Shown piece after piece: positions 33,647 to 41,938 of a stretch of DNA of 64,000 nucleotides. Location of the stretch: NCBI GenBank assembly GCA_002314715.1, contig DCGY01000021.1, positions 28,435 to 92,434 on the forward strand. Direction: 5' to 3'. Each line of letters begins with the position of its first letter. The stretch's first letter is position 1. This DNA is from Lachnospiraceae bacterium UBA1766. Its GTDB lineage: Bacteria; Bacillota; Clostridia; Lachnospirales; Lachnospiraceae. The position numbers and the translations under genes are program-made. A model generated the notes under the pieces. It did no database searches. It saw only the letters and a program-made list of their open reading frames with translations, and was not told the origin of the DNA.

Positions 33647-35155
33647 TTATTGTGACACACGATAAGACAAATGCTTATTGGTAAAGGTAATGGTATCTCC
33701 GGGGTTAATCGGATGTGGCATGTTGGGCATCAACTTCTGTCCGTTTACATAGGTACCGCCCATGGAGTCCAAATCAATGATTCTCCAATAGGGATCTGCC
33801 TTCTCAATTCTGGCATGGGTACGGCTCATGAAAGAAAGACTGGAATCAAAGCTGTAGGTAGCCTGAGACATACCATTCTTGTCTTTACGTCCAAGGGTTA
33901 CGAATCCATTGCTTAAATCCAACTGAATTAAATTGGGGCAATTGTATCCGATAGCGCTCTCGGTAATGGATAAGTACAAACGATTTGGATTGTTATCGGA
34001 ATCGCTCTCATCAATATCCGTCTTATCATCGCCGAAATATCCACCCGGTGCCGCAGGTTTAAATGCATTCATTGCCGGCTGAGGTTGCTGATTGAATGCC
34101 GGCTGCTGAGGCTGGGGCTGGAAGCCCTGATTCTGTACAGGGTTCATCTGAGGTGCTGTGGCACCACCCATATTGCTTACATAAGGCTGTACGGGCTGCG
34201 CTGTGGTTGCAGGTTTCTTGTTGCCGCCAAATAATCCGCCACCGCCGAACAGGCCGCCGTTCGATTTTTCTTTTACGGCCTTTTCTTTCTTCTTTTTCTT
34301 GTCATCCTCTTCCGGAGCATAACCGCCTAAACCGGCCATAATATTGCCCAAAGGATTCTCTTCTCCAAAGGATGCTCCTGAGGAAGCAGACTGCTGTGCA
34401 GGTGCTGCCTGTGTCTGAGGCTTCCATGCATTCTGCTGAGGCTGCTGCGCAGGTGCAGGCTGTGCCTGAGGCTTCCATGCGTTCTGCTGAGGCTGCTGTG
34501 CAGGTGCAGGTTGTGCCTGAGGCTTCCATGCATTCTGCTGAGGCTGCTGTACCGGTGCAGGTGCAGGTTGTGCCTGCTGAACCGGAGGCTGCTGATATGC
34601 AGGTGCAGAAGCAGGTACATCCCCTTCGCTACCCTGACGAATATAATCCAATAAGCCTACCAGATTGGAGTTTCCGGTTTTTAACACGCGGAACAAATTC
34701 ATGGTATAGCCGTTGTCATCCATTAATTCGATATTAATGATGAAATTCTCAAAGAAAGCATTGATTGCTTCATCACTGTTTGCATACTCTGCTACCGGAA
34801 TATAGATGTACTTAATCTCCTGATTTCTGCCAACGAAAATGTACTGTTCATCCAGGTAAATGTTGTGGTAATCCAGGAACCAGTCATTACAGTTTTTGAA
34901 AGGAGTAAGCATATTCACCATCAAAGTGATAAAATCTTTTTTCATCATCTTGCGGGGATTATATGCCAGACGAACTCCGGAAGAAAGTTCATAACGCATT
35001 TCGGTGCATCCGTCAATCTCCATTGTTTTTAATGGCAATAAAAATTCAGGACAATCCTGCTTCATTACCTTTAATGCAATTTCATCAATGTACTGGTTTT
35101 CCGGTACATTCAACTGGGTATAGCTTTTATTTGCAATTACGACGTCATTCAACAT
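33647..35155 (-). CDS. FHA-domain phosphothreonine-binding protein (DUF6382-FHA)
   Basis: A 502-residue cytoplasmic protein. The N-terminal domain (about 1-175, DUF6382-like) precedes a Pro/Gln-rich linker with a 17-residue repeat ending QQPQQNAWKP (about 190-260), a Lys/Gly-rich stretch and a C-terminal FHA domain (about 397-500). FHA recognition residues are present: LGRK, SRTHARI and GGTYVNG. Immediately before the FHA domain is DDKTDIDESD (residues 376-385), nearly the same as the kinase repeat D-D-K-T-Q-I-D. In mycobacterial GarA a phosphorylated threonine just before the FHA domain is bound by the domain itself; a similar switch is inferred here. It lies between the WG-repeat and PP2C genes in the Tad operon. 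Confidence 0.92.
   Translation of the reverse strand: MLNDVVIANKSYTQLNVPENQYIDEIALKVMKQDCPEFLLPLKTMEIDGCTEMRYELSSGVRLAYNPRKMMKKDFITLMVNMLTPFKNCNDWFLDYHNIYLDEQYIFVGRNQEIKYIYIPVAEYANSDEAINAFFENFIINIELMDDNGYTMNLFRVLKTGNSNLVGLLDYIRQGSEGDVPASAPAYQQPPVQQAQPAPAPVQQPQQNAWKPQAQPAPAQQPQQNAWKPQAQPAPAQQPQQNAWKPQTQAAPAQQSASSGASFGEENPLGNIMAGLGGYAPEEDDKKKKKEKAVKEKSNGGLFGGGGLFGGNKKPATTAQPVQPYVSNMGGATAPQMNPVQNQGFQPQPQQPAFNQQPQPAMNAFKPAAPGGYFGDDKTDIDESDSDNNPNRLYLSITESAIGYNCPNLIQLDLSNGFVTLGRKDKNGMSQATYSFDSSLSFMSRTHARIEKADPYWRIIDLDSMGGTYVNGQKLMPNMPHPINPGDTITFTNKHLSYRVSQ
34390..34542 (-). repeat. 51-bp tandem repeat encoding Gln/Pro linker
   Basis: Three nearly identical 51-bp units plus a partial fourth, each encoding 17 residues that include QQPQQNAWKP, form the flexible linker of the FHA protein. 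Length variation between strains would change linker reach while keeping the frame. Confidence 0.85.
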
Positions 35156-35172
35156 ATCTGCGTTCCTCCAAT

Positions 35173-36522
35173 CTATTTTTTGATGTAACTGTAATACTTT
35201 AATGAAAGTATCAAAACATTGTCCAAAGAATCCACTACAATTGCCTGATCTGCAATAAACGCATTTGCCTGGGCATACTTGGCTTTAATGACCAATGTGT
35301 TATATCGATTGATATATCCCCATGCATCTCCGATTTTTACAGCTCCCAAATTGCTGGAAAAAGAACAGGCATCCTCATATTCAAAGGGAACCTTTTCCTC
35401 ACCCTTCTGATTAATAAAGCCCCATTTTCCTTCTCCGTTGGCTACTGCCACCAATCCGCCTTCCATACCCTTGGCATCCGGGAATCTGGCTGAAAAACAC
35501 TCTACGCCGTCCTCGCCAATCATGAAATAACCATTGGCATCTGCAACGACTGCATAACCGCTGTTGAAGGCCAATCCGGTACAAGCGGTTTTTACATCGG
35601 TGAAAACATAGTCTGTAATATTCTTGTATTCGGCGTCAAGCAGAGCCCATTTATCATTTTTCTTTACAAAGGTCAATCCATTTTCGCTTAAGATAATACC
35701 GTCGTATTCCTCATCATTTTTTTCTTTGAAGGTATTGGAGTACAGCTTATACTTTCCGTCCTTTACGCCCACAATACGCTTCCCGTTAAAGCACTCTACC
35801 GCGTCCAGTCCGTTTTTGTCTACTGCATTTCGATAACCGTTTCCGTCAATTAAGATGTATTCACCGTCTAATTTTGCTACTGCATAGCTTCCGTCAAAAG
35901 CAGTGATATCCTCAAAGCGAAACTCCATGGCCAAACGTCCTCGGTTATTGATGAAGCCCCATTTTTCTCCGTTAAATGCGGGAATCATGGTAGTTTTACC
36001 TGTGGAGGGCATCTTCACCGTACTGAAATTTGTAGTGCTTTCGGATACGCGATAACGAATGGATTCGAATAAATCCTTCATTTCCTCATTTTCAGGATAA
36101 ACCGAAACACCCTTATCCAACAAAGCAATTGCTTTATTTTCACTGTTTGCATCAATGTATCCCTTACTGATTGTGAGATACTCCTCTTCCGAAGCCCTGT
36201 CTGCATCAATTCTCTTCGTGATCAGGCTGTAATACTCCTCAATCATTTCCCCATCACGATATACGTCCAACAGCTTTTCTTCCAGCTTATTATTTAAGCT
36301 TGTATTATAGGTCAGAGCCTCTTCATACTTTGCCGCTGCTCTTACGTACAGCTTATCCTCCAGAAGCTCCTGTGCCTGTGCATGTAATGCTCTCTGCGCA
36401 TCTTCCTCTTCATGACTGGTCAGTCCTACGAAGGTCAAAACCCATCCAATTGCTATAATTGCAATGACTAATAAGGTTACAGAACTTTTTGCTGATTTTA
36501 CAATGTTTTTTTGTTTACTCAT
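35173..36522 (-). CDS. Membrane-anchored WG-repeat protein
   Basis: A 449-residue protein with an N-terminal membrane helix (about 12-32), a helical TPR-like region (about 40-150) and a C-terminal beta region of WG repeats, seen as EKWGFINNRGR, DKWALLDAE and GKWGFINQKGE with about 45-residue spacing. WG repeats are thought to mediate protein binding outside the membrane. It lies between the prepilin peptidase and FHA genes, in the same direction with 10- and 17-base gaps, so it belongs to the Tad operon. Its domain order (membrane helix, helical repeats, beta repeats) matches the RCC1-like protein at 46197-47612, suggesting a related accessory role. Confidence 0.9.
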   Translation of the reverse strand: MSKQKNIVKSAKSSVTLLVIAIIAIGWVLTFVGLTSHEEEDAQRALHAQAQELLEDKLYVRAAAKYEEALTYNTSLNNKLEEKLLDVYRDGEMIEEYYSLITKRIDADRASEEEYLTISKGYIDANSENKAIALLDKGVSVYPENEEMKDLFESIRYRVSESTTNFSTVKMPSTGKTTMIPAFNGEKWGFINNRGRLAMEFRFEDITAFDGSYAVAKLDGEYILIDGNGYRNAVDKNGLDAVECFNGKRIVGVKDGKYKLYSNTFKEKNDEEYDGIILSENGLTFVKKNDKWALLDAEYKNITDYVFTDVKTACTGLAFNSGYAVVADANGYFMIGEDGVECFSARFPDAKGMEGGLVAVANGEGKWGFINQKGEEKVPFEYEDACSFSSNLGAVKIGDAWGYINRYNTLVIKAKYAQANAFIADQAIVVDSLDNVLILSLKYYSYIKK

Positions 36523-36531
36523 CTGTTTATC

Positions 36532-37191
36532 CTACCCCATCATTAATCTGATAATAAGTCCAATGTATAGAAAAGGCACAAAAGGTATTGCAGTTTCTTT
36601 TGTCACTTTTTTTCGAATCAACTGAACCAATGAATAGACCGCACTGGCAACACATCCGTATAAAACCACTGCCACAACATATTTTCCGGTCAAAAACAAT
36701 CCCATCAAAAGGACCAGCTTTACATCTCCGGCTCCCATACGTCCCTTCGCCACAATATATCCCAATCCAAAGGTCAGAAGACTGAAGATAAATCCAAGGA
36801 TAATGGAAGGTAACAGCTTTGTAACCGTATCCATCTGATTGACTGCATGAAGTCCTACGATGATAAAAAACAGAAGCACCAGAAGCAGTATGATTTTGTT
36901 TGGTACCACCTGTTCCAAAAGGTCGGTGGTGCAGAAAAAGGTTGTACCCACCAACATCACATAGATTAAATCAAAGGTCAAATTCAAGAAGTCCGGCTGA
37001 CCGCTTAAATACCAAAATACAAAAAGTGCAACCTCACTTAATGCAACTACCACATACTCCCACCAAGCCTGAAAAGGCTTCCTGGTTTGGTTCTCTTCTT
37101 TCTTGAAACTGCTTCGATACCAAAGCAATGCTCCACAATAGAACAAAGGCAACAGAAGCATACATACAACAATTGTCACATAATTCATCAT
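36532..37191 (-). CDS. A24-family prepilin peptidase (TadV/CpaA-like)
   Basis: A 219-residue membrane protein with about six helices and no N-terminal cysteine domain. The two catalytic aspartates of A24 aspartic peptidases are visible: TTDLLEQVVPNK near residue 93, and the GxGD motif in GRMGAGDVKL near 153. It should cut the leader peptide from the Flp pilin and TadE-like pseudopilins at the cytoplasmic face. Its start overlaps the downstream end of the TadE-like gene at 37188 by four bases. The methylase-like half found in PilD is encoded apart at 32446-32904. Confidence 0.93.
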   Translation of the reverse strand: MMNYVTIVVCMLLLPLFYCGALLWYRSSFKKEENQTRKPFQAWWEYVVVALSEVALFVFWYLSGQPDFLNLTFDLIYVMLVGTTFFCTTDLLEQVVPNKIILLLVLLFFIIVGLHAVNQMDTVTKLLPSIILGFIFSLLTFGLGYIVAKGRMGAGDVKLVLLMGLFLTGKYVVAVVLYGCVASAVYSLVQLIRKKVTKETAIPFVPFLYIGLIIRLMMG

Positions 37192-38117
37192 GTTGTACCA
37201 CCTTCTCCACCGGAGCTTCCACCGTCTCCATCACCATCTCCGTCACCGCCGGTTCCGAGAGGTTTTCTGGGGAAATCTCCTACCACGCCATCACCCTCCA
37301 GCCATCCGGGAATCTGAACTCTCTGAATGACATGAATGGTATTGTCCTTCATGGGGATTAATTTAAAGAAATATACTTCCAAATCATACTCGCATACAAT
37401 ATCAATTTTATCAAAGGTGGGATCGCTAAACAAATGACTGTTACTGAAATCCAAACCGTCAAAACCACCGATCACACCATACTGAAGCAGAAATTCATCC
37501 GCAGAGGGTGCCCCGCTTAACAAACTGCTCTCCAGATTATCCTCCATATTTGCCATGGTCATCCAAGCCAAAAACTGGGTTTTTGCCCACTCCTTACCGG
37601 AGTTTAACAACCACATAGATACCGCTGTAAACACTGCCTGGGGATTGCTCACCAGATTCTTGATTCCCTCGGTACCCGGCTTCCAGGCATCCTTTACGTC
37701 ATTGATTTCGCTCATTCCGTTATTCCATTGGTCCTGAATACCACTCAGCGCACTCAAATCCCCTTCCGACAGACTGCTTGCCGTTGACTGTGCTCCGCTG
37801 ACCACCGGGCCCAAATCCTTGATTTCACCCACCAGCTTTGTTACGTTTTCCACGTCCGTCTTGATAGGCGCATAGGCCGCCTGTTGGTCTTCATATACCT
37901 TTTTATCCGCTGCCTGAATGCCCAGGGCCGAATACAGATAGGTGTAAGCAGAAATCTCATGAGCTGTCTGATACATGGAATATTGAATTTTGTTATGTAC
38001 CATAAATACATTGATAAAGGATATTAGACCCAATACCAAAAGAATAAAGGGAACCAAGGTCATAACCGCTTCCACGGTTAACATACCTCTTTCTCTGTCC
38101 TGTCTTTTGTTTTCCAT
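37188..38117 (-). CDS. TadE/TadG-like pilus-associated membrane protein
   Basis: A 309-residue protein with an N-terminal prepilin-like segment RGMLTVEAVMTLVPFILLVL, including the glutamate five residues after glycine that is usual in class III pilin-type leaders, followed by an extracellular region of about 260 residues. The C-terminus is an unusual Gly/Asp-rich tail of GDGDGDG and GGEGG type. It lies between the DUF5702-type gene and the prepilin peptidase gene. TadE-like proteins help assemble or anchor Flp pili. The tail could be a flexible or calcium-binding tip, but that is speculation. Confidence 0.88.
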   Translation of the reverse strand: MENKRQDRERGMLTVEAVMTLVPFILLVLGLISFINVFMVHNKIQYSMYQTAHEISAYTYLYSALGIQAADKKVYEDQQAAYAPIKTDVENVTKLVGEIKDLGPVVSGAQSTASSLSEGDLSALSGIQDQWNNGMSEINDVKDAWKPGTEGIKNLVSNPQAVFTAVSMWLLNSGKEWAKTQFLAWMTMANMEDNLESSLLSGAPSADEFLLQYGVIGGFDGLDFSNSHLFSDPTFDKIDIVCEYDLEVYFFKLIPMKDNTIHVIQRVQIPGWLEGDGVVGDFPRKPLGTGGDGDGDGDGGSSGGEGGTT

Positions 38118-38130
38118 GATTTAATCCTTC

Positions 38131-40791
38131 CTAATAACCACGAATCACACTGTATCCAAGTGTTCTGTTTTCCAATGCCTGAATAGTAGCCTCTGTTTCA
38201 TTCGACAAAAATCTTTCAGCCATATAATCCGGAACAATTACGAAATCAGATTTTACTTTACAGGTAGACTTTACAGCGGTAACGGCATTTGTCATTTTGA
38301 AGTTTAGCTTCGACATGGTCTTTCCGCTTTCCGTCTTGGCCTGATTCATATTTAGCGTAATCAAATCCGCTGTTCGATCCATCAAGGTGGAATTGCTTCC
38401 TGCCAGGAGCATGAAAATCAGGATGAAATGCTCATAATTCATCTTGAGTTTTCCTTCTCCGTCTCCATCTCCCAAATCTTTTCCGATTAAACTTTCCAGC
38501 TTTTCTTTGATGCCCTCACCCAGATCCATAACAGAGGATTTTAAAACCACTACATTTCCACGCATTTTTAAGGTAGTCCAGTCAACCAGAGTCATCATTG
38601 CAGCTGCAGCCAGTCTTAACGCTCCGGAAATCAACACATAGGTAACCGGTGCAAAAGGACCGGTAAGTGCGGATAAGGATTCCGCAACCGCATTGATCGC
38701 TTCGTTAATGGCGGATATACGGAAGGTAGCAATAAAGTTCGCTCCGGTTAAAATACCGCAAATCAAATTTCTTACATACGCCAAATTGTCAGAAGATTTG
38801 TCTTTTCCGGCTACCAGATATTCCATCTCTGCCTTGTAAAGATAATTTACATCACGACATTTTTCGATACGGGTTAAGGTATATTCCTTATATTCTCCCT
38901 TATTAACCTCTGTGGATGGTGTGGATTCGCTTTCGGAAGAAGCTTCTCCGTCTTTTTTGCTGTCATCCGGCGGCTGAATTCCCGTTACGCGGGAGGTAAA
39001 CATTTCAAAGTTATAATCTACCACCATGAATCTGGCCATGGCCTGAGTACCCATACTCTTCAGGGAATCAAAGGATAAACCGGAGCTCATGTAATCGGTG
39101 AAGCCCTTTAACTCTTTCTCCGAGCTGGTGGCAACCTCCAATTCCGAAGCGAAGGGCGTAATATCACGAAGACCCATGTTTTTTTCTTCGTCTTCGTTCT
39201 TTTTCATTTCCGCTTCTGATTCTTCTTTGGATTTTTTGGCCTCATCCTTCTTGGCATCCGCCTTCTTTTTTCCATCGGAGGTAGAAGATTCATTAAACAG
39301 GTTATCCAGCAAATCGTAGAAGTTAACCGCCTGCTCATAACCACTTTCCGTTTTCAAAGTATACTTATTGTTACCATTGATTTTCTCAAAAAAGCTCTTC
39401 CACTGAAGGCTTAAATTACTGTTTGAAACACTATCAATGCTTCCGGGCTGTAATTGGCCCTTCTTCATGGATTCCACATAACCGTTAATGGTATCGGTAT
39501 GGGTTTTAATACTTTCTTTGTTATCTTTATTTTTCTGTATATCATGATTCTGGGTTTCCATGTAATCATACATGGCCATGAAGTCATCACGTGCTGCATC
39601 AATCTCTCTCAGTCTGGTGATTTCATCCAGCATTCTTTGCTTCATTTCAGCATCATCTACTTCATTAATACTGTTTTCATATTCCGTCAGCTTGGTGTGA
39701 AAATCCTTAAATTCCTTGTCCACCTTTTCCGCTTTTGTCTTTAAATCATTGAGTTTACTTTCCGCATTGGTAATATCAATTTTCTTTCCGGTAGTGGTAG
39801 CATTGCTGGTAGCCGCTTTTTTTAAATCGGTAAAAGAACCCGGAATGGAATTTCCGTAGTTGGCGATATTGTTATCTGCCAAATACCAATCCACATAATC
39901 CTGCTGCTTTTCTGTCAGTTCATTTAGTTCTTCCTTTTCTTCGTCCTTCTTTTTCTTTTCATTTCGTTTCTTGATTTCTTCGTTCTCTCGGTATAATCTT
40001 AAGGCTTCCTCATAAGCCTCCTTATTTTGGGTAATATCCCAGAAGTGGGTATATTTCTCCTCTTTGGACTTCGCCTTTACCGCATCCACATAAGCCTTGT
40101 ACGCTTGTTCTCTTTCCTTGATGAATTCCGGATACTCCTTAATATCTCTCAGAACATAATAATAGTTCTGAATTGCCTCCATCAGGTCTTCACATTTATC
40201 CGTTAATGCCTTACGCTGATCTGCACACTTATTCTCATCTTCCGTATCTTCAAAACCGCTTAAATTCTCCAAAATATCCAGATGATTTAACAAAGACTGC
40301 ACAATACGATACTGCATGAACTTACTGATCTGTGTCATCAAAACATTGGGATTGCTAAGGGTAGCGCCATCAACTGCTTCTGTTTCAAATTCCACCTCGA
40401 TATTGGCATAAGGCATAAACTGTCTTGCGGTGGGTGCTGCGGTGAAAAGACCACCACTAATTATTTTCTGACCCTTATCATCGCCCACGGGGTTAAAGCT
40501 TAAAGTGGAACCGGTAGCCAACTCGGAGGCAATCGTCGCCAGGGTATCTTCCTGGGTCACTGCGTACAATCCATAGATATCCTTCAAAACATTGTCATAG
40601 GCCGTCAACACCGCTTCCGCCTGGGCATCACTGGCCATTGCAGCCTGCGAACTGTACATTTGCATACGGGATACATCTACAAGTGTACCGGTAATCACAA
40701 CAATCGGAATCATCAGCATGCATACCATTACCGTAATAATACCTCTGCCATCCGCTCTTTTTTTCAACAAACTTTTCATAAACTTCTTCAT
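38131..40791 (-). CDS. Large TadG-like / DUF5702-type membrane protein of the Tad locus
   Basis: An 886-residue protein with an N-terminal TadG-like segment (RGIITVMVCMLMIPIVVITG) followed by VDVSRMQMYSSQAAMASDAQ. A long central part (about 170-560) is rich in Lys and Glu with heptad-like spacing and is probably an extended coiled coil. A hydrophobic region near 690-765 suggests a second membrane passage. Proteins of this form accompany Tad loci in Clostridia. It starts immediately after the upstream TadE stop. A structural bridge between membrane and surface is plausible, but no activity is recognised. Confidence 0.87.
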   Translation of the reverse strand: MKKFMKSLLKKRADGRGIITVMVCMLMIPIVVITGTLVDVSRMQMYSSQAAMASDAQAEAVLTAYDNVLKDIYGLYAVTQEDTLATIASELATGSTLSFNPVGDDKGQKIISGGLFTAAPTARQFMPYANIEVEFETEAVDGATLSNPNVLMTQISKFMQYRIVQSLLNHLDILENLSGFEDTEDENKCADQRKALTDKCEDLMEAIQNYYYVLRDIKEYPEFIKEREQAYKAYVDAVKAKSKEEKYTHFWDITQNKEAYEEALRLYRENEEIKKRNEKKKKDEEKEELNELTEKQQDYVDWYLADNNIANYGNSIPGSFTDLKKAATSNATTTGKKIDITNAESKLNDLKTKAEKVDKEFKDFHTKLTEYENSINEVDDAEMKQRMLDEITRLREIDAARDDFMAMYDYMETQNHDIQKNKDNKESIKTHTDTINGYVESMKKGQLQPGSIDSVSNSNLSLQWKSFFEKINGNNKYTLKTESGYEQAVNFYDLLDNLFNESSTSDGKKKADAKKDEAKKSKEESEAEMKKNEDEEKNMGLRDITPFASELEVATSSEKELKGFTDYMSSGLSFDSLKSMGTQAMARFMVVDYNFEMFTSRVTGIQPPDDSKKDGEASSESESTPSTEVNKGEYKEYTLTRIEKCRDVNYLYKAEMEYLVAGKDKSSDNLAYVRNLICGILTGANFIATFRISAINEAINAVAESLSALTGPFAPVTYVLISGALRLAAAAMMTLVDWTTLKMRGNVVVLKSSVMDLGEGIKEKLESLIGKDLGDGDGEGKLKMNYEHFILIFMLLAGSNSTLMDRTADLITLNMNQAKTESGKTMSKLNFKMTNAVTAVKSTCKVKSDFVIVPDYMAERFLSNETEATIQALENRTLGYSVIRGY

Positions 40792-41484
40792 TTATTCGCC
40801 CTCTGCTTTCAGACCCAATGTACTTGTAATCTTTCCATATACCTCGCTGACCTTATCCTTAAATTTCAACGCAAAATCAGCAAGCTTTGTGTCCGATACC
40901 AGATCAATTGCGAAATCAATATTTCGCATGGTTTGGTCATGATCCACGACAGCAACCTTGGCATTCGCCCAAATCTGATAGGTATTTTTTTCGATTCCAA
41001 TGAAACTGAAATCCAAAGGCAACTCAACGGTCTGAACCGCAGTAGCCTCAAATTTATCGGAAAGGATACCGTTTTTGTAGTATACCTTAATTTCCAAATT
41101 ATCACTAAACAACATATGTCCTGCAACGGAATTAAAATATTTTTGAAAGGCCTCCTGATTATTCAAATTCTGAGAGTCCCCAAACTTTCCGCCGTAGGGA
41201 TTAATCACTTCATCGGCGCTGTAGGAATTACCGGCACCGATTTTACTGCTATCTGCCGTACTGAAGGTTACTTCCCCTCCATCATTTCTCTTTACATAAT
41301 CATCTGTTACACAATTCTTGTAATACACCACGCAGGTCTCAAGTGCAGACTGCAGGTTCGCCTTTTGGAACATAAACAGGGACAGATACAACAAAAGACA
41401 CACGCTAAGAATGGCCAACGGTAAAATAAAAGTGGCTTCAACTTCTACAGATCCTTGTTCCTTTCTCAAATGATTGTCTCTCAT
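40792..41484 (-). CDS. TadE-like pseudopilin
   Basis: A 230-residue protein beginning with a basic stretch and the prepilin-type segment EQGSVEVEATFILPLAILSV, then FMFQKANLQSALETCVVYY and an extracellular domain of about 180 residues. The Glu at +5 after Gly and the following hydrophobic run fit processing by the A24 peptidase. GGAGG lies nine bases before the ATG. It follows the pilin gene after 104 bases that contain two hairpins, and its stop abuts the start of the DUF5702-type gene. It is probably a minor pilin or assembly factor. Confidence 0.9.
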   Translation of the reverse strand: MRDNHLRKEQGSVEVEATFILPLAILSVCLLLYLSLFMFQKANLQSALETCVVYYKNCVTDDYVKRNDGGEVTFSTADSSKIGAGNSYSADEVINPYGGKFGDSQNLNNQEAFQKYFNSVAGHMLFSDNLEIKVYYKNGILSDKFEATAVQTVELPLDFSFIGIEKNTYQIWANAKVAVVDHDQTMRNIDFAIDLVSDTKLADFALKFKDKVSEVYGKITSTLGLKAEGE

Positions 41485-41519
41485 TGCATCTATCCTCCAA
41501 TTTATGTAATCAACTACTG

Positions 41520-41566
41520 AAAGCAGACTTTCGCAATCCGCTTTGCTTCTTGCTCATGAGCACAAG
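41520..41566 (-). other. Two stem-loops downstream of the pilin gene
   Basis: On the minus strand a hairpin at 41566-41549 (CTTG/CAAG and GCTC/GAGC with a one-base bulge) is followed by one at 41544-41520 (AAAGCGGA/TCTGCTTT, one G-U pair). No T tract follows. They lie between the pilin stop and the TadE start and may protect pilin mRNA or limit read-through. Confidence 0.5.
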
Positions 41567-41588
41567 CTACTTTGTAATTTGCGTTCAA

Positions 41589-41843
41589 TTATAATTCTTT
41601 GTCACTCTTGGTCTTTACTTCGGTACCGAAAATGGTATCCATAATTCCGTTTAACCACTCGCTCAAACGATTCCAGAATACACCGATAATCAATACAACG
41701 ATTAAAAGAATGATGATGGTAGCTACTACGTTGGAAACGCCCTGCTCACCTGTGTAGAAATCCTTTACGCTCTGCTTTGCCTTCTCGATAGCGAGAGTGG
41801 TCTTAGTCTTTGCAGAAATAATCATCTGATCTAACTTGCTCAT
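41589..41843 (-). CDS. Flp1-like major pilin
   Basis: An 84-residue protein from the ATG at 41843 (MSKLDQMII); the run GGAGGAGG lies 8-9 bases before it. A charged N-terminal leader of about 34 residues ends in TGEQG, followed by VSNVVATIIILLIVVLIIGV and a short charged tail. Size, leader and single hydrophobic helix fit a Flp1-like pilin, and its position directly after tadC in a Tad operon supports this. Unlike most Flp pilins it has no glutamate five residues after the predicted cleavage glycine. It should be the main pilus subunit. The strong ribosome site, own candidate promoter and downstream hairpins fit a need for high expression. Confidence 0.9.
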   Translation of the reverse strand: MSKLDQMIISAKTKTTLAIEKAKQSVKDFYTGEQGVSNVVATIIILLIVVLIIGVFWNRLSEWLNGIMDTIFGTEVKTKSDKEL

Positions 41844-41875
41844 TTTAAAATCCTCCTCCATAAAGTATGAATCTA

Positions 41876-41904
41876 TTATTATCCTGCCTAAATACTGAAG
41901 CCAA
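41876..41904 (-). promoter_or_regulatory. Candidate internal promoter for the pilin
   Basis: On the minus strand TTGGCT (41904-41899) and TAATAA (41881-41876) are 17 bases apart in the 95-base gap between tadC and the pilin gene. Match is moderate; extra pilin transcription from here is plausible. Confidence 0.35.
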
Positions 41905-41938
41905 ATACAGCAGGAGAATAAACAACAACACGGCCAAT

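Noticed and set aside
34302..34737. Open frames on both strands across the Gln/Pro linker
   Set aside because: Repeats of low complexity keep several frames open; only the FHA-protein frame continues into recognisable domains.
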